Shown here piece after piece: positions 14,001 to 24,067 of a stretch of 64,000 bases of DNA. Origin of the DNA: Purshia tridentata (taxonomy: Eukaryota > Streptophyta > Magnoliopsida > Rosales > Rosaceae). The stretch lies in NCBI GenBank assembly GCA_003254885.1, contig QANT01002001.1, positions 1 through 64,000 on the forward strand, given 5' to 3'. Below the pieces are notes generated by a model. That model was not told where the DNA came from and ran no database searches. It saw only the letters and a list, made by a program, of their open reading frames with translations. The translations under genes and the position numbers were made by a program. Numbering within the stretch: position 1 is the first letter of the stretch; each line of letters begins with the position of its first letter.

Positions 14001-14254
14001 TTGTTTAGCTGGGGGTGGAACAAGTATGGACAAGTATGACCTCTGACTTCTATGATCAAAATATTGTGCCACAAACCAAATGATTCTTGTTTGATCATTC
14101 TGAAAACTTTCTATTCCTGGTTTCTTTTCAGCTTGGTCTGGGCGATGCCGTGGACAGGAACATTCCGTCTCAAGTTTCTATAGATAGTTGCTTACCTAAA
14201 AATATTGCATGCGGCTGGTGGCACACACTACTGCTGGCTGAAAGAGCCATTTGA
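11095..14254 (+). CDS. RCC1-repeat (beta-propeller) protein, UVR8/TCF1-like
   Basis: I read 11 exons: 11095-11314, 11431-11504, 11616-11700, 11938-12045, 12170-12421, 12600-12815, 13074-13117, 13388-13570, 13777-13867, 13990-14033 and 14132-14254. They give 479 residues. RCC1 repeats are marked by recurring VYTWGW, QVWGWGYGGEGQLGLG, LTFGWGLYGQ, VYAFGGNQFGQLGTG and LFSWGWNKYGQ blocks. Each is paired with an A-C/A-G-G-x-x-H-(S/T) motif such as ACGGRHSAVI and ACGWWHTLLL. This pattern builds a seven-bladed propeller. Between blades about residues 165-210 is a charged insert with a repeated PKLES (KRRKISSPKLESPKLES) that could be a nuclear signal. The N-terminal MWGYLPGASPEKSPI recalls Arabidopsis cold-response TCF1 more than UVR8, but this comes from memory. 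I cannot see UVR8's key tryptophans well enough to call it a photoreceptor. Confidence 0.9.
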
Positions 14255-14613
14255 GTTCGAAGTATTCATGACAAAGACACAAAAGGGATGATGACTTGTT
14301 AGGATATGACTGCTTCAAATAGTCTCTGTTGGTAGATGCACACTTGGTCCTGTTTATGCAAAATGTACATTTTTTCAGTGCATGCGTGCAGGCATGCACG
14401 GAGGCCATGTGGGCATTTGTTCTATTCTTTGTAGTCTTTAGATTCTAATTTTCTTCAAAACAGCAAATTGCAGAGAGATCTGTCTGAGTACACAAACAAC
14501 ACTTGTACTGATTTTAAACAGTCTGCCGGGGATGTGATATTTCCTAGCAGTTGTCATAATGATATGGTTTTGGAGCACAAAACCTGACGGTGTGCTCCGT
14601 TGTCGAATATATT

Positions 14614-17484
14614 TCAGATCTTGCTTGATATGGGACCTTTTTTGCGTTGCAGAAGGTGTAGCAGAGGCCAAAAAACATCCATTCTGTGAAACCCCCTGGG
14701 AGCCTGAGCACATGGCAGACCATATTTTAAAAACACAAAAACATTTTGGCATTCTTTATACAACAATCATAGGGTAACAAATTATTATACCTCAACCACA
14801 AAATGTGCCCACATGTTATTTGAGCGAGTTTCCAGCACACCCTTGAAGATGGTCAGCTCCAATCGTCTGATAGCCTGGGCAATTTCTAGGAAAAGTCCAT
14901 GTTCATCACATAGCATCTGCAGTAGGCGGTAATTGGTTGAAACATTTCTGCAATCAAGCTTTGAGTTTACAAACTTAACAAAATGGGGGGTCGTGGAACA
15001 GACCTCTATAAGCATGTGTCCTTGATGTTCAAGATCTTCGACCACAATGGGGCAAACCTGGAGTTCACTTCCAAATTCAAAGGCCTTGCTTGTCCCATTT
15101 GAGCAACCACCTTTAGTTTCACTTATGTTATTGGAAGGAGGCGCCTGCAAAAGCATCTCTGGTTTAGTCAGCAAATTGTAATGAGGTGGATACACTACAT
15201 GTTATCTCGTTGGAAAACAACTGTGAAATACAGGCTCTCACAGAAGTTATGTGGGATCCATAAACAATAGTGGTCTCACACTCAATATTACAACAGCCCG
15301 GCACAATAAGCTGGACTCACAGATTTTATTGGTCTTCTAGTGACAATCTTGGTGCTTGTGATGACAGCTATTAACAAATATTTCAATTCTAATTTCTCAT
15401 TATATTTTATATTCTTACAAAACCTTAAGAGAGTGAGAAGTCCATAACAGGACGAGGGGGTTTGGAAATCATCTGTTTCTCTCGTAGTAGGCCACATGTT
15501 AATAATTCCTACTTTCACCAATAGACATCCATAGACATTTTGAAGTTGATTAATTCATATTTATGGATGCTATTGTTCTTCAATTAGAAAATCACTAGCA
15601 AAACAGTTTCTGGGAAATTAGATGGCAATTAACAAAAGATCTGTAGCATGAAGAAACTGTTACTTTTAAGAAAATTATCATGCAAGGACTCTGAAAAAAA
15701 AAAAACAATCTTTTATTTTGAGTTTATAATTCATACATACCTGAAACTAATTCCCGGTGTCAAAAGAAAACAAAAAAGATTAACTAGAAAAACCGTAATT
15801 ACTAGATCTGAGGCAGGCAGAAACGATTCAAGACAGCTTCCAAAAAATAGGAAAACCTAAACTTAATGCTTTTTTTTTAAAGAACGAAAGAAGTATACAC
15901 ACACACAAAAAGCACACCCACAATTCTACAAGACATGAATGAACTTTTCTTACCTCCTGACGTGCATAACACCTCAGTTTTTCAACTTGGTCAGTCATGC
16001 TTCTTAAATACTGCATGTGTTTTATGGTTCGGTCCAAAAGCCCATCAATGCTGCACTAAACTTCCCACGAAGCATATCTAGTTAGAGAAAATAAGTGATT
16101 ATGTATTGGCCACAACAAATACGGAATCTCAAAAAATACTCACCTTGGAACCATTTGGGACAAGTTCTCGTAGCTCCTTGACCCGATCCTGAATCAGTTG
16201 TCTGTCCCTTGGTCTTAGCCTCGGGCTATTTCCAAGTCTGGCCCTTCTCACACCTGCAGTAGACAGCTTATTTTCCTTTTTAGGCTGTGAAGAAGTGTAT
16301 CCTTTACCCTGCTGCTCTTCATCAGCTAAAGTGCTCCTCATGCCAGTGAAAGAAGTTGAAGTCTTGCCCCCAGGAAGTAAAGCAGATGTGTGGCTCCACA
16401 TCAGTGAGTCACTTCCCACTGGGGCACTTGCTTCAAATTTCAATTGTTTACAAGAAGCAGAAAATTGTTTTGAGGACGTCGTACATGATTTAATACTGTC
16501 AGATCTGCTAAATGACATGTCATCTTTTGCTACCAAAGATTCCAAGGGGTTCTCAGCATCACTTCCTTTGGAGAACCATGATGGTTCAATACTGCTAATC
16601 AGATGTTTCTGCAAACTAGAGCTGCTACATGTATCATCAATTAAGGTAGATGAATCCCGTAAATGTTCATTGGTCTGCCTGTGGAAATCTGTTCCAAGTG
16701 CTTTGTGTAGTTCACAGTTTTCAGAAAAGCTAAAGAAACTATTGGCCCTGTAGTTACCTGGATCTTTAGCATCCTTGTCATTGAACAGTTCTACTGTACC
16801 TCCAGCAGAGTAAGAATTGAAACCACTTAAGGATTCTCCAAACACTTCCATATTATAACCACTATATTGAGAATAGGCAAGAAGTTCTTCCTCCAGACAA
16901 GACATCCCAAACAGTTGAGTTTCCAACATCTCCAGTAGGCTGGTATCTATACTGGTATCTATTGACCGACCAAGTGGATTTGGTTCTCCAATGTGACAAC
17001 TTGTGAGAACACCAATTTCGTTTACGCCTGTACTCTTAAGAACTTCTGGCTGATCTGTTCCAGATTCAATGGTTGGCAATTGCACAAATTGCTCCAAAGT
17101 CGACACTAGGTTACCATTCAGTCCAATGTTACCAAAATATTCTGGCCTTTCAATTTTCAGTGGGTTAATGGTAACAGCTGATGGCTCATATGTATTCTCC
17201 ATTAAACTAGACGATTGTGACCATGGCAATTGAGCTTGAATATTCCTGAAAGTTACTGTTTTCCCCACAACATTGTGAATGGCATTGAATCTCTCTTTCA
17301 CAAAAGGGACCACTGCCAGATCTTCAGCAACCTGAAATCTTGATCGGAAAAGATAGGGACAAATAAGATGAATACAACCAGACAAATGTGCATGCAACAC
17401 ACACACACACACACAAAACCTGAAATCTTGATCGGAAAAGAAAGTGACAAATAAGATGAATACAGTCAGACTAATGTGCAACCA

Positions 17485-17517
<33 letters not shown>

Positions 17518-18935
17518 TACAGCATGAGATTCAGACTGAGAAGCACATGCATGGTCCTTAAGTTACCCAAGGGAGTAAGGACAATTTGTCAAATACATGC
17601 AACATGAGTTACATAAATTTCGATGCCACAACTTCCAGAATACAATTATAAGCTATTTAATTACCACAGCATAATGACAAGGGTACATAACATAAACTGC
17701 TTATCTAGAATAGGGCGTGACAGACACAACCAATGCATGAAGTTTATAATAAGTTTAGAATGAATGGGCACCGTTTCTAAGGAGCCAAGTTGCAGAACTC
17801 CATATGGAAGTACAGGTACCAGCAAAATTGTCTGCATGAGAAATCAAATAGGTAATCAGATTTTTATCCACTTCGAAGTAATTACATGTGAATTTTGAGC
17901 TAAAATTTGCAAGTTTGCCCTTGTTCACGTGTCACTAGTATGAAAACTGTGCCGACCAAATTACCTTGATCCCCAATGCAAACTGAAGAAGCCATTCCTC
18001 TGGACACTGAGAAGAAAAATATCCAATTTTAAGATACACTGTTCAGTACTTGCAGAATTATCATTTAACTTGTTCTAATATGACTAACCTCAGGAACTAA
18101 CTTAGAGTCAGATTCTCTGGTGCACATACTGTCAAGGAAAACCCAGCTATGGTCCCCTGTAGATGCGACCTCACCGACAACCCTGAGAATTATTCAAATC
18201 CAAAGTGATCCATTTTTCTTTCCCCAAAAAAAATGATAACCATAGTAGTCAACACATTGTTTTGCTCGCTAATCTCTTAAAAAAAAAGAAAAAAACCACA
18301 CAATTTGTAAGGACAAGGGTCAAGAACAAGATTGTACCCCTTTCCAAATGTGTGCTGAAGATGTGACATATCAGCCACAGCTAGTCCAATTGGATATCCC
18401 GTAGATACACCGTCAAGTATGCTGGGTGCACAGTTCTTAAAAAATATCTCATTCGCCATGCTGAAGTAGATGTCATCTGCTGCACGATCCACAGTCTCTC
18501 TTGGTTTTGGTTGATGACAGTACCCATCCTCCCAGGTCAAAATCCTTTGATAATAAGAAGACCAATATTATACTGGAAGCTTTGATACTAAAAAGGTCAC
18601 TAAGATATCAAGCCGAACATAAGCAGCATATCAAAATTTTATTTATGTGGGAAGATGATCAAATGCCTATATACATATGTTTGGTATCTTAAATCATGCT
18701 TGGCTGCACCAAGAAAATTAAGTTCCTAACGTACCAAGGACACAGCAAGAAAATCATAGAAAATAGTAAGAAACCCCAAAGCATTTTGATTTATTAATAT
18801 TTCTGAAAAAATTATTCAAAAAAAAAAAGAAACTTACAAGTCGGGGTGGAGCTTAAGCTTCCAAAACACTGCATAGTTCCAAGGCGAATTGTTGCAGAGG
18901 CTCTTCAGTAACTGCCTCAGAGCAGTAGTCCCCAT
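14614..18935 (-). CDS. LONESOME HIGHWAY-type atypical bHLH transcription regulator
   Basis: Ten exons in transcript order: 18935-18838, 18544-18338, 18182-18089, 18006-17965, 17831-17772, 17331-16144, 16055-15954, 15144-15004, 14916-14791 and 14703-14614. Together they encode 715 residues. The N-terminus (MGTTALRQLLKSLC, LTWEDGYC, PVLPYGVLQLGSLE, VAEDLAVVPFVKERF; residues 1-185) is the MYC_N-like domain of the LHW family. A long Ser-rich, poorly conserved middle follows. The bHLH lies at about residues 540-585, with PRDRQLIQDRVKELRELVP and IDGLLDRTIKHMQYL. Its basic region lacks the usual DNA-contact His-Glu-Arg set, as in LHW. The ACT-like tail has MLIEMLCDEHGLFLEIAQAI and MDVFWPLLHLLQ. Family members (LHW, EMB1444, bHLH155) pair with TMO5-type bHLH factors in vascular development. 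The 87 bp intron 14917-15003 is a multiple of three without a stop. Confidence 0.92.
17331..17512 (-). repeat. 88 bp tandem duplication with CA microsatellites at an intron 3' end
   Basis: CCTGAAATCTTGATCGGAAA occurs at 17331 and again at 17419, and the following bases match through AATAAGATGAATACA to a CA run in each unit (about 17396-17414 and 17484-17512). On the minus strand each unit carries TTTCAG, so the acceptor of the long exon of the bHLH gene is present twice. Confidence 0.85.
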
Positions 18936-19038
18936 GTCTTAAAAACTTTCTTGTTCTTCTTCTCAAAAGGCTTTAACACAAAAACTAAGACACAAATTAT
19001 TCACATCCAAAACCACAAAACTAACAACAAGACCTTCC

Positions 19039-19128
19039 CTAGCTGCCCCGATACGAAGCCCGACCCGCCTGCTTGATCCGTAAGCCCGCTCTTCGCTTAA
19101 TCGGTGGACCAGTCGAAAACAATCCCAT
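19039..19128 (-). CDS. Upstream ORF, 29 codons, in the leader of the LHW-like gene
   Basis: The ATG is at 19128 and the TAG ends at 19039, 103 bases before the main ATG. The peptide begins MGLFSTGPPIKRRAG and ends IKQAGRASYRGS. It is basic and GC-rich in codons compared with its AT-rich surroundings, and it stops abruptly after a Gly/Ser-rich end. Arabidopsis LHW, bHLH155 and EMB1444 carry annotated conserved-peptide uORFs (CPuORF6, 7 and 8). Position and character fit that class; the sequence match is from memory. Such uORFs usually lower translation of the main frame, sometimes by ribosome arrest at the uORF stop. Confidence 0.75.
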   Translation of the reverse strand: MGLFSTGPPIKRRAGLRIKQAGRASYRGS

Positions 19129-19740
19129 CACTAAAACTCAAAAACAATCTGAGCTCGATCAAAGCAAAGCACTTAAACAAATCAAGAATCAACTGAGAAA
19201 AGCTCTCCCTCGCCTTGTTTGGCTGATTGGAATAAGCTGTCCATGACTCTGTTTGGCTTTGTTCGAAGCACGAATCGCTGCCAAATAAACACACCAAGTA
19301 TTATAAACTCCGATCATCAGCTAGTTCAAGAAATGAGAAGGATTGAGCGTTTGTTTTACCTCTACTATTAAATCGTCACTTCGTCGGCTTCCATGTCTCC
19401 CTCTGTTTCAGTGTTCGTATGGGCAAATTGGTCCTTTCGCACTCCTCCCAACTCCAAACTCCAAACAAACACAACGGCTTCTCCACAGACTCCGCTAATC
19501 ACCGTATCACTATCATATATATATACACATTGCCGCCACTGTGAACCGGTCACATACCGTTTTTATTTATTCTATTTTTTTGTTTTGTTTGGGCGGATTT
19601 CAAAATTGTCCAAAGTCAGATTCTATAAACTGAGCTGGAGGGAGTGGGCCTCCGGGCCCACAAATCTGTTTTTTATGGGCGGGAGGGTACTCTGGTTATT
19701 AACAACAATTTAAAATTCTGGGATTCAGGGAAGAGAAGAA
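19129..19740 (-). promoter_or_regulatory. Upstream leader and promoter of the LHW-like gene
   Basis: TTTATTTGGCAG followed by CGATTCG near 19277-19290, and GAGGTAAAAC near 19360 on the minus strand, would fit a 5'-leader intron. A further open frame (about 19368-19553, minus) lies in the leader or promoter and is not recognisable. TATATATATA lies near 19518-19528. Confidence 0.4.
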
Positions 19741-22115
19741 GCGCGTAATTGAAGGATTGAGCGGTAAATCTGGTGAAGGAACACGCGCCTCTGGCGCTTT
19801 ATTTTTTTTTTGTCAATTACACGCGCCTCTAGCTACTAACTATGACGTGGGTCGCACTGCCCTTTGCTGCAACAAAACGACGTTTTACAATATTTAACTA
19901 ATATAACTTTTTCTTTGCCAAACAAACAAAAATTTAACATAACATTTTTTATGCATATTAAAAAGAGCTTGACTATACTTGGATAATTGGATTGGATTAC
20001 TTATTATTTTGTTTTTTCTCACAATTTTTGTTTGGCCTGTTATAACTTATAACTATACAAACTTCTCAAAGACAAAACGAAAGCAAAAATTTATATAATC
20101 AGGTCCATCGGATAAAGTCACTAACTTTATTTATTGAAACCTATTTACTAAATGATATAACAGTTTTTTTTTATTTAAATTTGTTATTAACTTATTACTC
20201 CAATTTTATTTTTATAATAAATGAACTTATATATGCACTGCAAATTAATAACTGAATTTGATAACAAATTCAATAACTTTGGTATATAATATTGCTCGCA
20301 TTTGGGTTCTCTGTTAGCTTTCTCTAATAGTGCATTGGAAGTTATTACTGAGTACTAACTACATTTAATGCTACATAAGTGATGACCAAGTTAAAACTTC
20401 TTGTGGTTGCTCGAGGCTCTTTGTTTTTCCAAGTTCCAACAATAACTTACTTGTATTTGACATTATCTCTAATTCCACACAAAAAATAAGTGACTAATTA
20501 CTATGAAGCTAGATGAAGCAAATTCAAATCTTTCCAAATAAAAAATAACTTGTATTATTACGTTGTAAACTTGTAATTGATTTGAACTTATTATGTAAAA
20601 TATAATGGACATAAAACAACTAATATTATTCAGAAGAAAAAAGAATATTAATTAAACCAACTTGCAAGTTAATTGGTGTCACGTCCGTGTATGAATATAT
20701 GATAAATTAATACTTTTTGACATCCAATCAAGTTAAGAAATGTGGATTTTACATGACAATCTATATAACATTCATACATTAGACATTAAAAAAATAAAAA
20801 TAAAAACTCTAAAAATAAATAAATAATTATATTTAGTACAATGATAATAGTAAGATAATATAATATAAAAACGTAATAAGAGTAGTATTATTAAATTAAT
20901 AAACATTGATGGACCATAACTCTATATATATATATATATATTTGATAGAGACCGAAGAGATATATACTCCCTTAAACTTAATTAATATGACGACTTCAAT
21001 ATTTCAGCGTATACGATAAGTAGTCCAAGTTTTCTGAAGTTAGCTTAAATAAAACCCTATTGTCTATTGATATGTTGACTTAGATAAGTATAGACAAAAG
21101 ATTAGGTATTGCTTACGTCTAAGAAAGAAAAGTAGTACAAGCTTAATATTTAATAGATACATATTTTCCAATTATACATGAGAGATTATACAATAGGCCT
21201 AAATATGAAATTTTATATTGTATTTCAATAATCAGAATAGTATATTTTTTTTGTCTCTATTAAAAGATAATGCTTAATTTGACCGTTGATTAAATTATCA
21301 CAATTTCAAGTATTTATTAATATATTTTTTCGTATATTTATTTTATTAAAATTAATATTTTAATAATTTTCGATTTGCTCGATTTTTTATAAGAATAATT
21401 TTTGAATATAAAACAAAGATAGTTCAAATTTTTTAAATTAATAGGTCGTCATAAAGAATCTCATAATACATTGACAGGTTATGATGGCTAGCTAGCTAGT
21501 CTGACATGGTATATACTGTATATGTAAATCAACAATATAGCCGACATGGTTGAATTTCACAACAGCCAGATTTGTGATGGAGAATAATAACGCCTACTAC
21601 TAATTTATTATTTATAAATATCTTGCATCACACACAGCCATTTTCTGGGCCATTCTTACTACAGATCGCGTTTTAATTAATTTCTGGGCTGATAATGTTT
21701 CGACGAGTCGTTTTGGGATGCGATGTTGCATGTGCTGAAATTGAAAACAATTTGGAAAAAGTAATTAATCCAATGTTAGTTGGGAAACTATGCATGCATC
21801 AGTGTTTTTTTCTACCCCTTGTACGTTTTCTATAATAAACGCGTGAAGAATGTCTTTTGATGAACAGACCAAAAAGTTCTGGTGCATGCATGGATGTAGT
21901 CAACGAATTATTAAATTCATAATTTGTAGTAGCTCGGAATTTGAAAAGGCGAAAGAAAATGAAATGAAAATTGTAAACGAGAGAGATCAGAGAGAAGCAT
22001 ATGCTTAAATATATGGTTCACGACCTACATTCATTTTTAGCTGCTCAGTTATTGGTCCGAACAATGTTTGGGTAAGGTTACATCATTCTCAAAAATGTTT
22101 ATTCGATAATGCAGG
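19741..22115. other. AT-rich gene-free stretch
   Basis: It starts with a short repeated ACGCGCCTCT (about 19783 and 19823), then becomes very AT-rich with only short open frames. I see no gene, RNA gene or intact element. Confidence 0.6.
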
Positions 22116-22390
22116 CTTATGATTAGGATCGTTTACTTAATTTTTAAATTAATTATTAATTAAATGTTATATCTGAAAAAAAAAATTAATTTGTTATATA
22201 TAATTGTTATTAAATAAATAAAATAAATATATAGTTTATATTTAAATAGTAGTTAATTATTAATCAAATTATATATTTATTATATTTATTCGATAACAAT
22301 TATATAACTAACAATTTTTTATTGAGTTAATTATTTGAATAGATAATTTTTAATAAATTATTTAAAAAATAAATAATTCTAATCCTGAAT
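22116..22390. mobile_element. AT-rich inverted-repeat element (MITE-like)
   Basis: The left end, ATTAGGATCGTTTACTTAAT at 22122, is mirrored by the reverse complement of the right end (ATTAGAATTATTTATTTTTT, ending about 22383). The interior is nearly pure A/T and partly self-complementary. A TTCAGGATTAGAA end is shared with the small inverted repeat at 51218-51322. No coding capacity. The exact ends and target duplication are unclear. Confidence 0.45.
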
Positions 22391-23361
22391 CTACACTCCC
22401 CCCGAATAAGTACTTTAAGGAAAATGAGGTGACTTGCAGGTAACTTCTATAGATGAGACTCAAGTATTGTCTTATTGGTCCGGCGGCAATAAATTTATAG
22501 AAAGACTAAGACATGTAACACGTGAGTGGAACCACACCACTCTCATCAACGTCAGTACTAATAATGTTATTGAGGTCTATATTTTTGTGAACACTTTCTT
22601 TTTTGTTTGCCTGATGTGAACACATTATATAACATGATTATATTTCGACCAAAAAAAAGCATGATTATATATAATTATGTTAAATTAAACACAATAATTG
22701 ATATAATAAGTTAATCTCTCATGTTTAATTTGATCAGGAGATATAATAATCTAACAAAACTATATTAAGTACTTAATTATATATCATTACATCATAGGGG
22801 AGGGATTTGTCAAATAATCAATAGATTCAGTACTTATCTTAATTTTGTTTTGTATTGATCGACATAATTATGATCGAGATAATAAGATTGATTAATAACT
22901 CCCAACCAACTAAGCTATATATATATAACATAAAATTTTTACACATTTAATTACAATGGTGATTTGATGATTTTACGGAGTTATGTTTTAACTCTCGTAT
23001 TTCCAGCACTAATTGACCTTTTTTAAAGCAGGGTTCATTGATTTTGGAAAATCTTGCGTTGTCATTGAACTCACAAGAAACCTAGGTTGCCCAATGCTCA
23101 TGATCACCAGCTTTGTATGCATGGTGAGCAGCTAAGCTGAAGTTTTATTTTTTGGTGCAACCGAGCAGCTGATATCATATTTGACCTAGAAATTAAAGTG
23201 AAGTTAATATTCGGCTTTGCTAAAATGAAAACAAGCTGATAAGACATGCAATTGAGCAGGAGTAAAAAGTGTTAAAGTAGAGCATGCATGCACGTGGCCT
23301 CGTTACAATTTGTCGAGTGTACGGATATATTTAAGGACATGGACATGGACATGGAGATGCA
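22391..23361. other. Gene-free stretch
   Basis: AT-rich DNA without a supported gene. A threefold GGACAT run lies at about 23335-23352. The open frames here are short and lack any recognisable motif. Confidence 0.55.
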
Positions 23362-24067
23362 TAGGGGTACACAAATATACCGAAAATCTGCTTACCGATC
23401 CGATCTGATTCGATTCGCAATTTGTGGATATTGTACAGATTCAATCCGCACTTTCTTATTTGTGGATATCGATCCGATCCAATTCGCAATTTGTGGATCG
23501 AATATGGATATCAATATTGAAAACCACAGATATATCTGATCCGATCCGCAAATTATATATATTAAATTTTTATATAGTTTATATATGTTTGTGTATATTT
23601 AATTCCTAATATAGAGTAAATCAAAGCCCCTATTATAGTTTATAATACTATATAGTTTATAAACTATCTATTTTATTATATAATTTAAGTTTAGAGTATT
23701 TTAAATTAGTTTGACAATAAAATCTATTAAAAAAATTATAAATATATAGAGTTTATAGTTTAGGACTACTAAAAAGTAGGAACTTGTTATGTTTGAGGCT
23801 TGTCTTAATTTCTGAATTTTATGTTGTGTAACTATTGAATCAATTTGAGAGATGATTTTTATGTTATGTAATTGCTAAATAATTTTTATGTTATTATTTG
23901 GATATTATCCGTTATCCGATCCGATCCGATCCGATTTTGTGGATATCAGAACTTGTGAATATCCGAATTTGTGGATCGGATATGGATATGAAAATTGCTA
24001 TACCGCAAATTGTAGATTGGATATGAATAATAATTTATGGATCGGATAATCAATCCGTGTGCACCTA
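23362..24067. mobile_element. Non-autonomous hAT-type element with GATCCGAT subterminal repeats
   Basis: The left end TAGGGGTACACAAAT and the reverse complement of the right end TTAGGTGCACACGGATT form imperfect terminal repeats of the TAGGGGTGxxCA type common in plant hAT MITEs. Both flanks contain many copies of GATCCGAT/ATCGGAT and TTTGTGGAT, in opposite orientation toward each end. The middle (about 23550-23890) is AT-rich and non-coding. No clean 8 bp target duplication was found, so it is probably old. Confidence 0.6.

Noticed and set aside
16295-16753. Plus-strand 152-codon open frame
   Set aside because: It is the antisense of the long exon of the bHLH gene; the minus strand carries clear domains and splice sites.
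19097-19297. A 66-codon open frame in the leader of the LHW-like gene as the main uORF
   Set aside because: It begins with TTG and contains no usable ATG at its start. The ATG frame at 19128-19039 in the same DNA fits the known uORF class much better.
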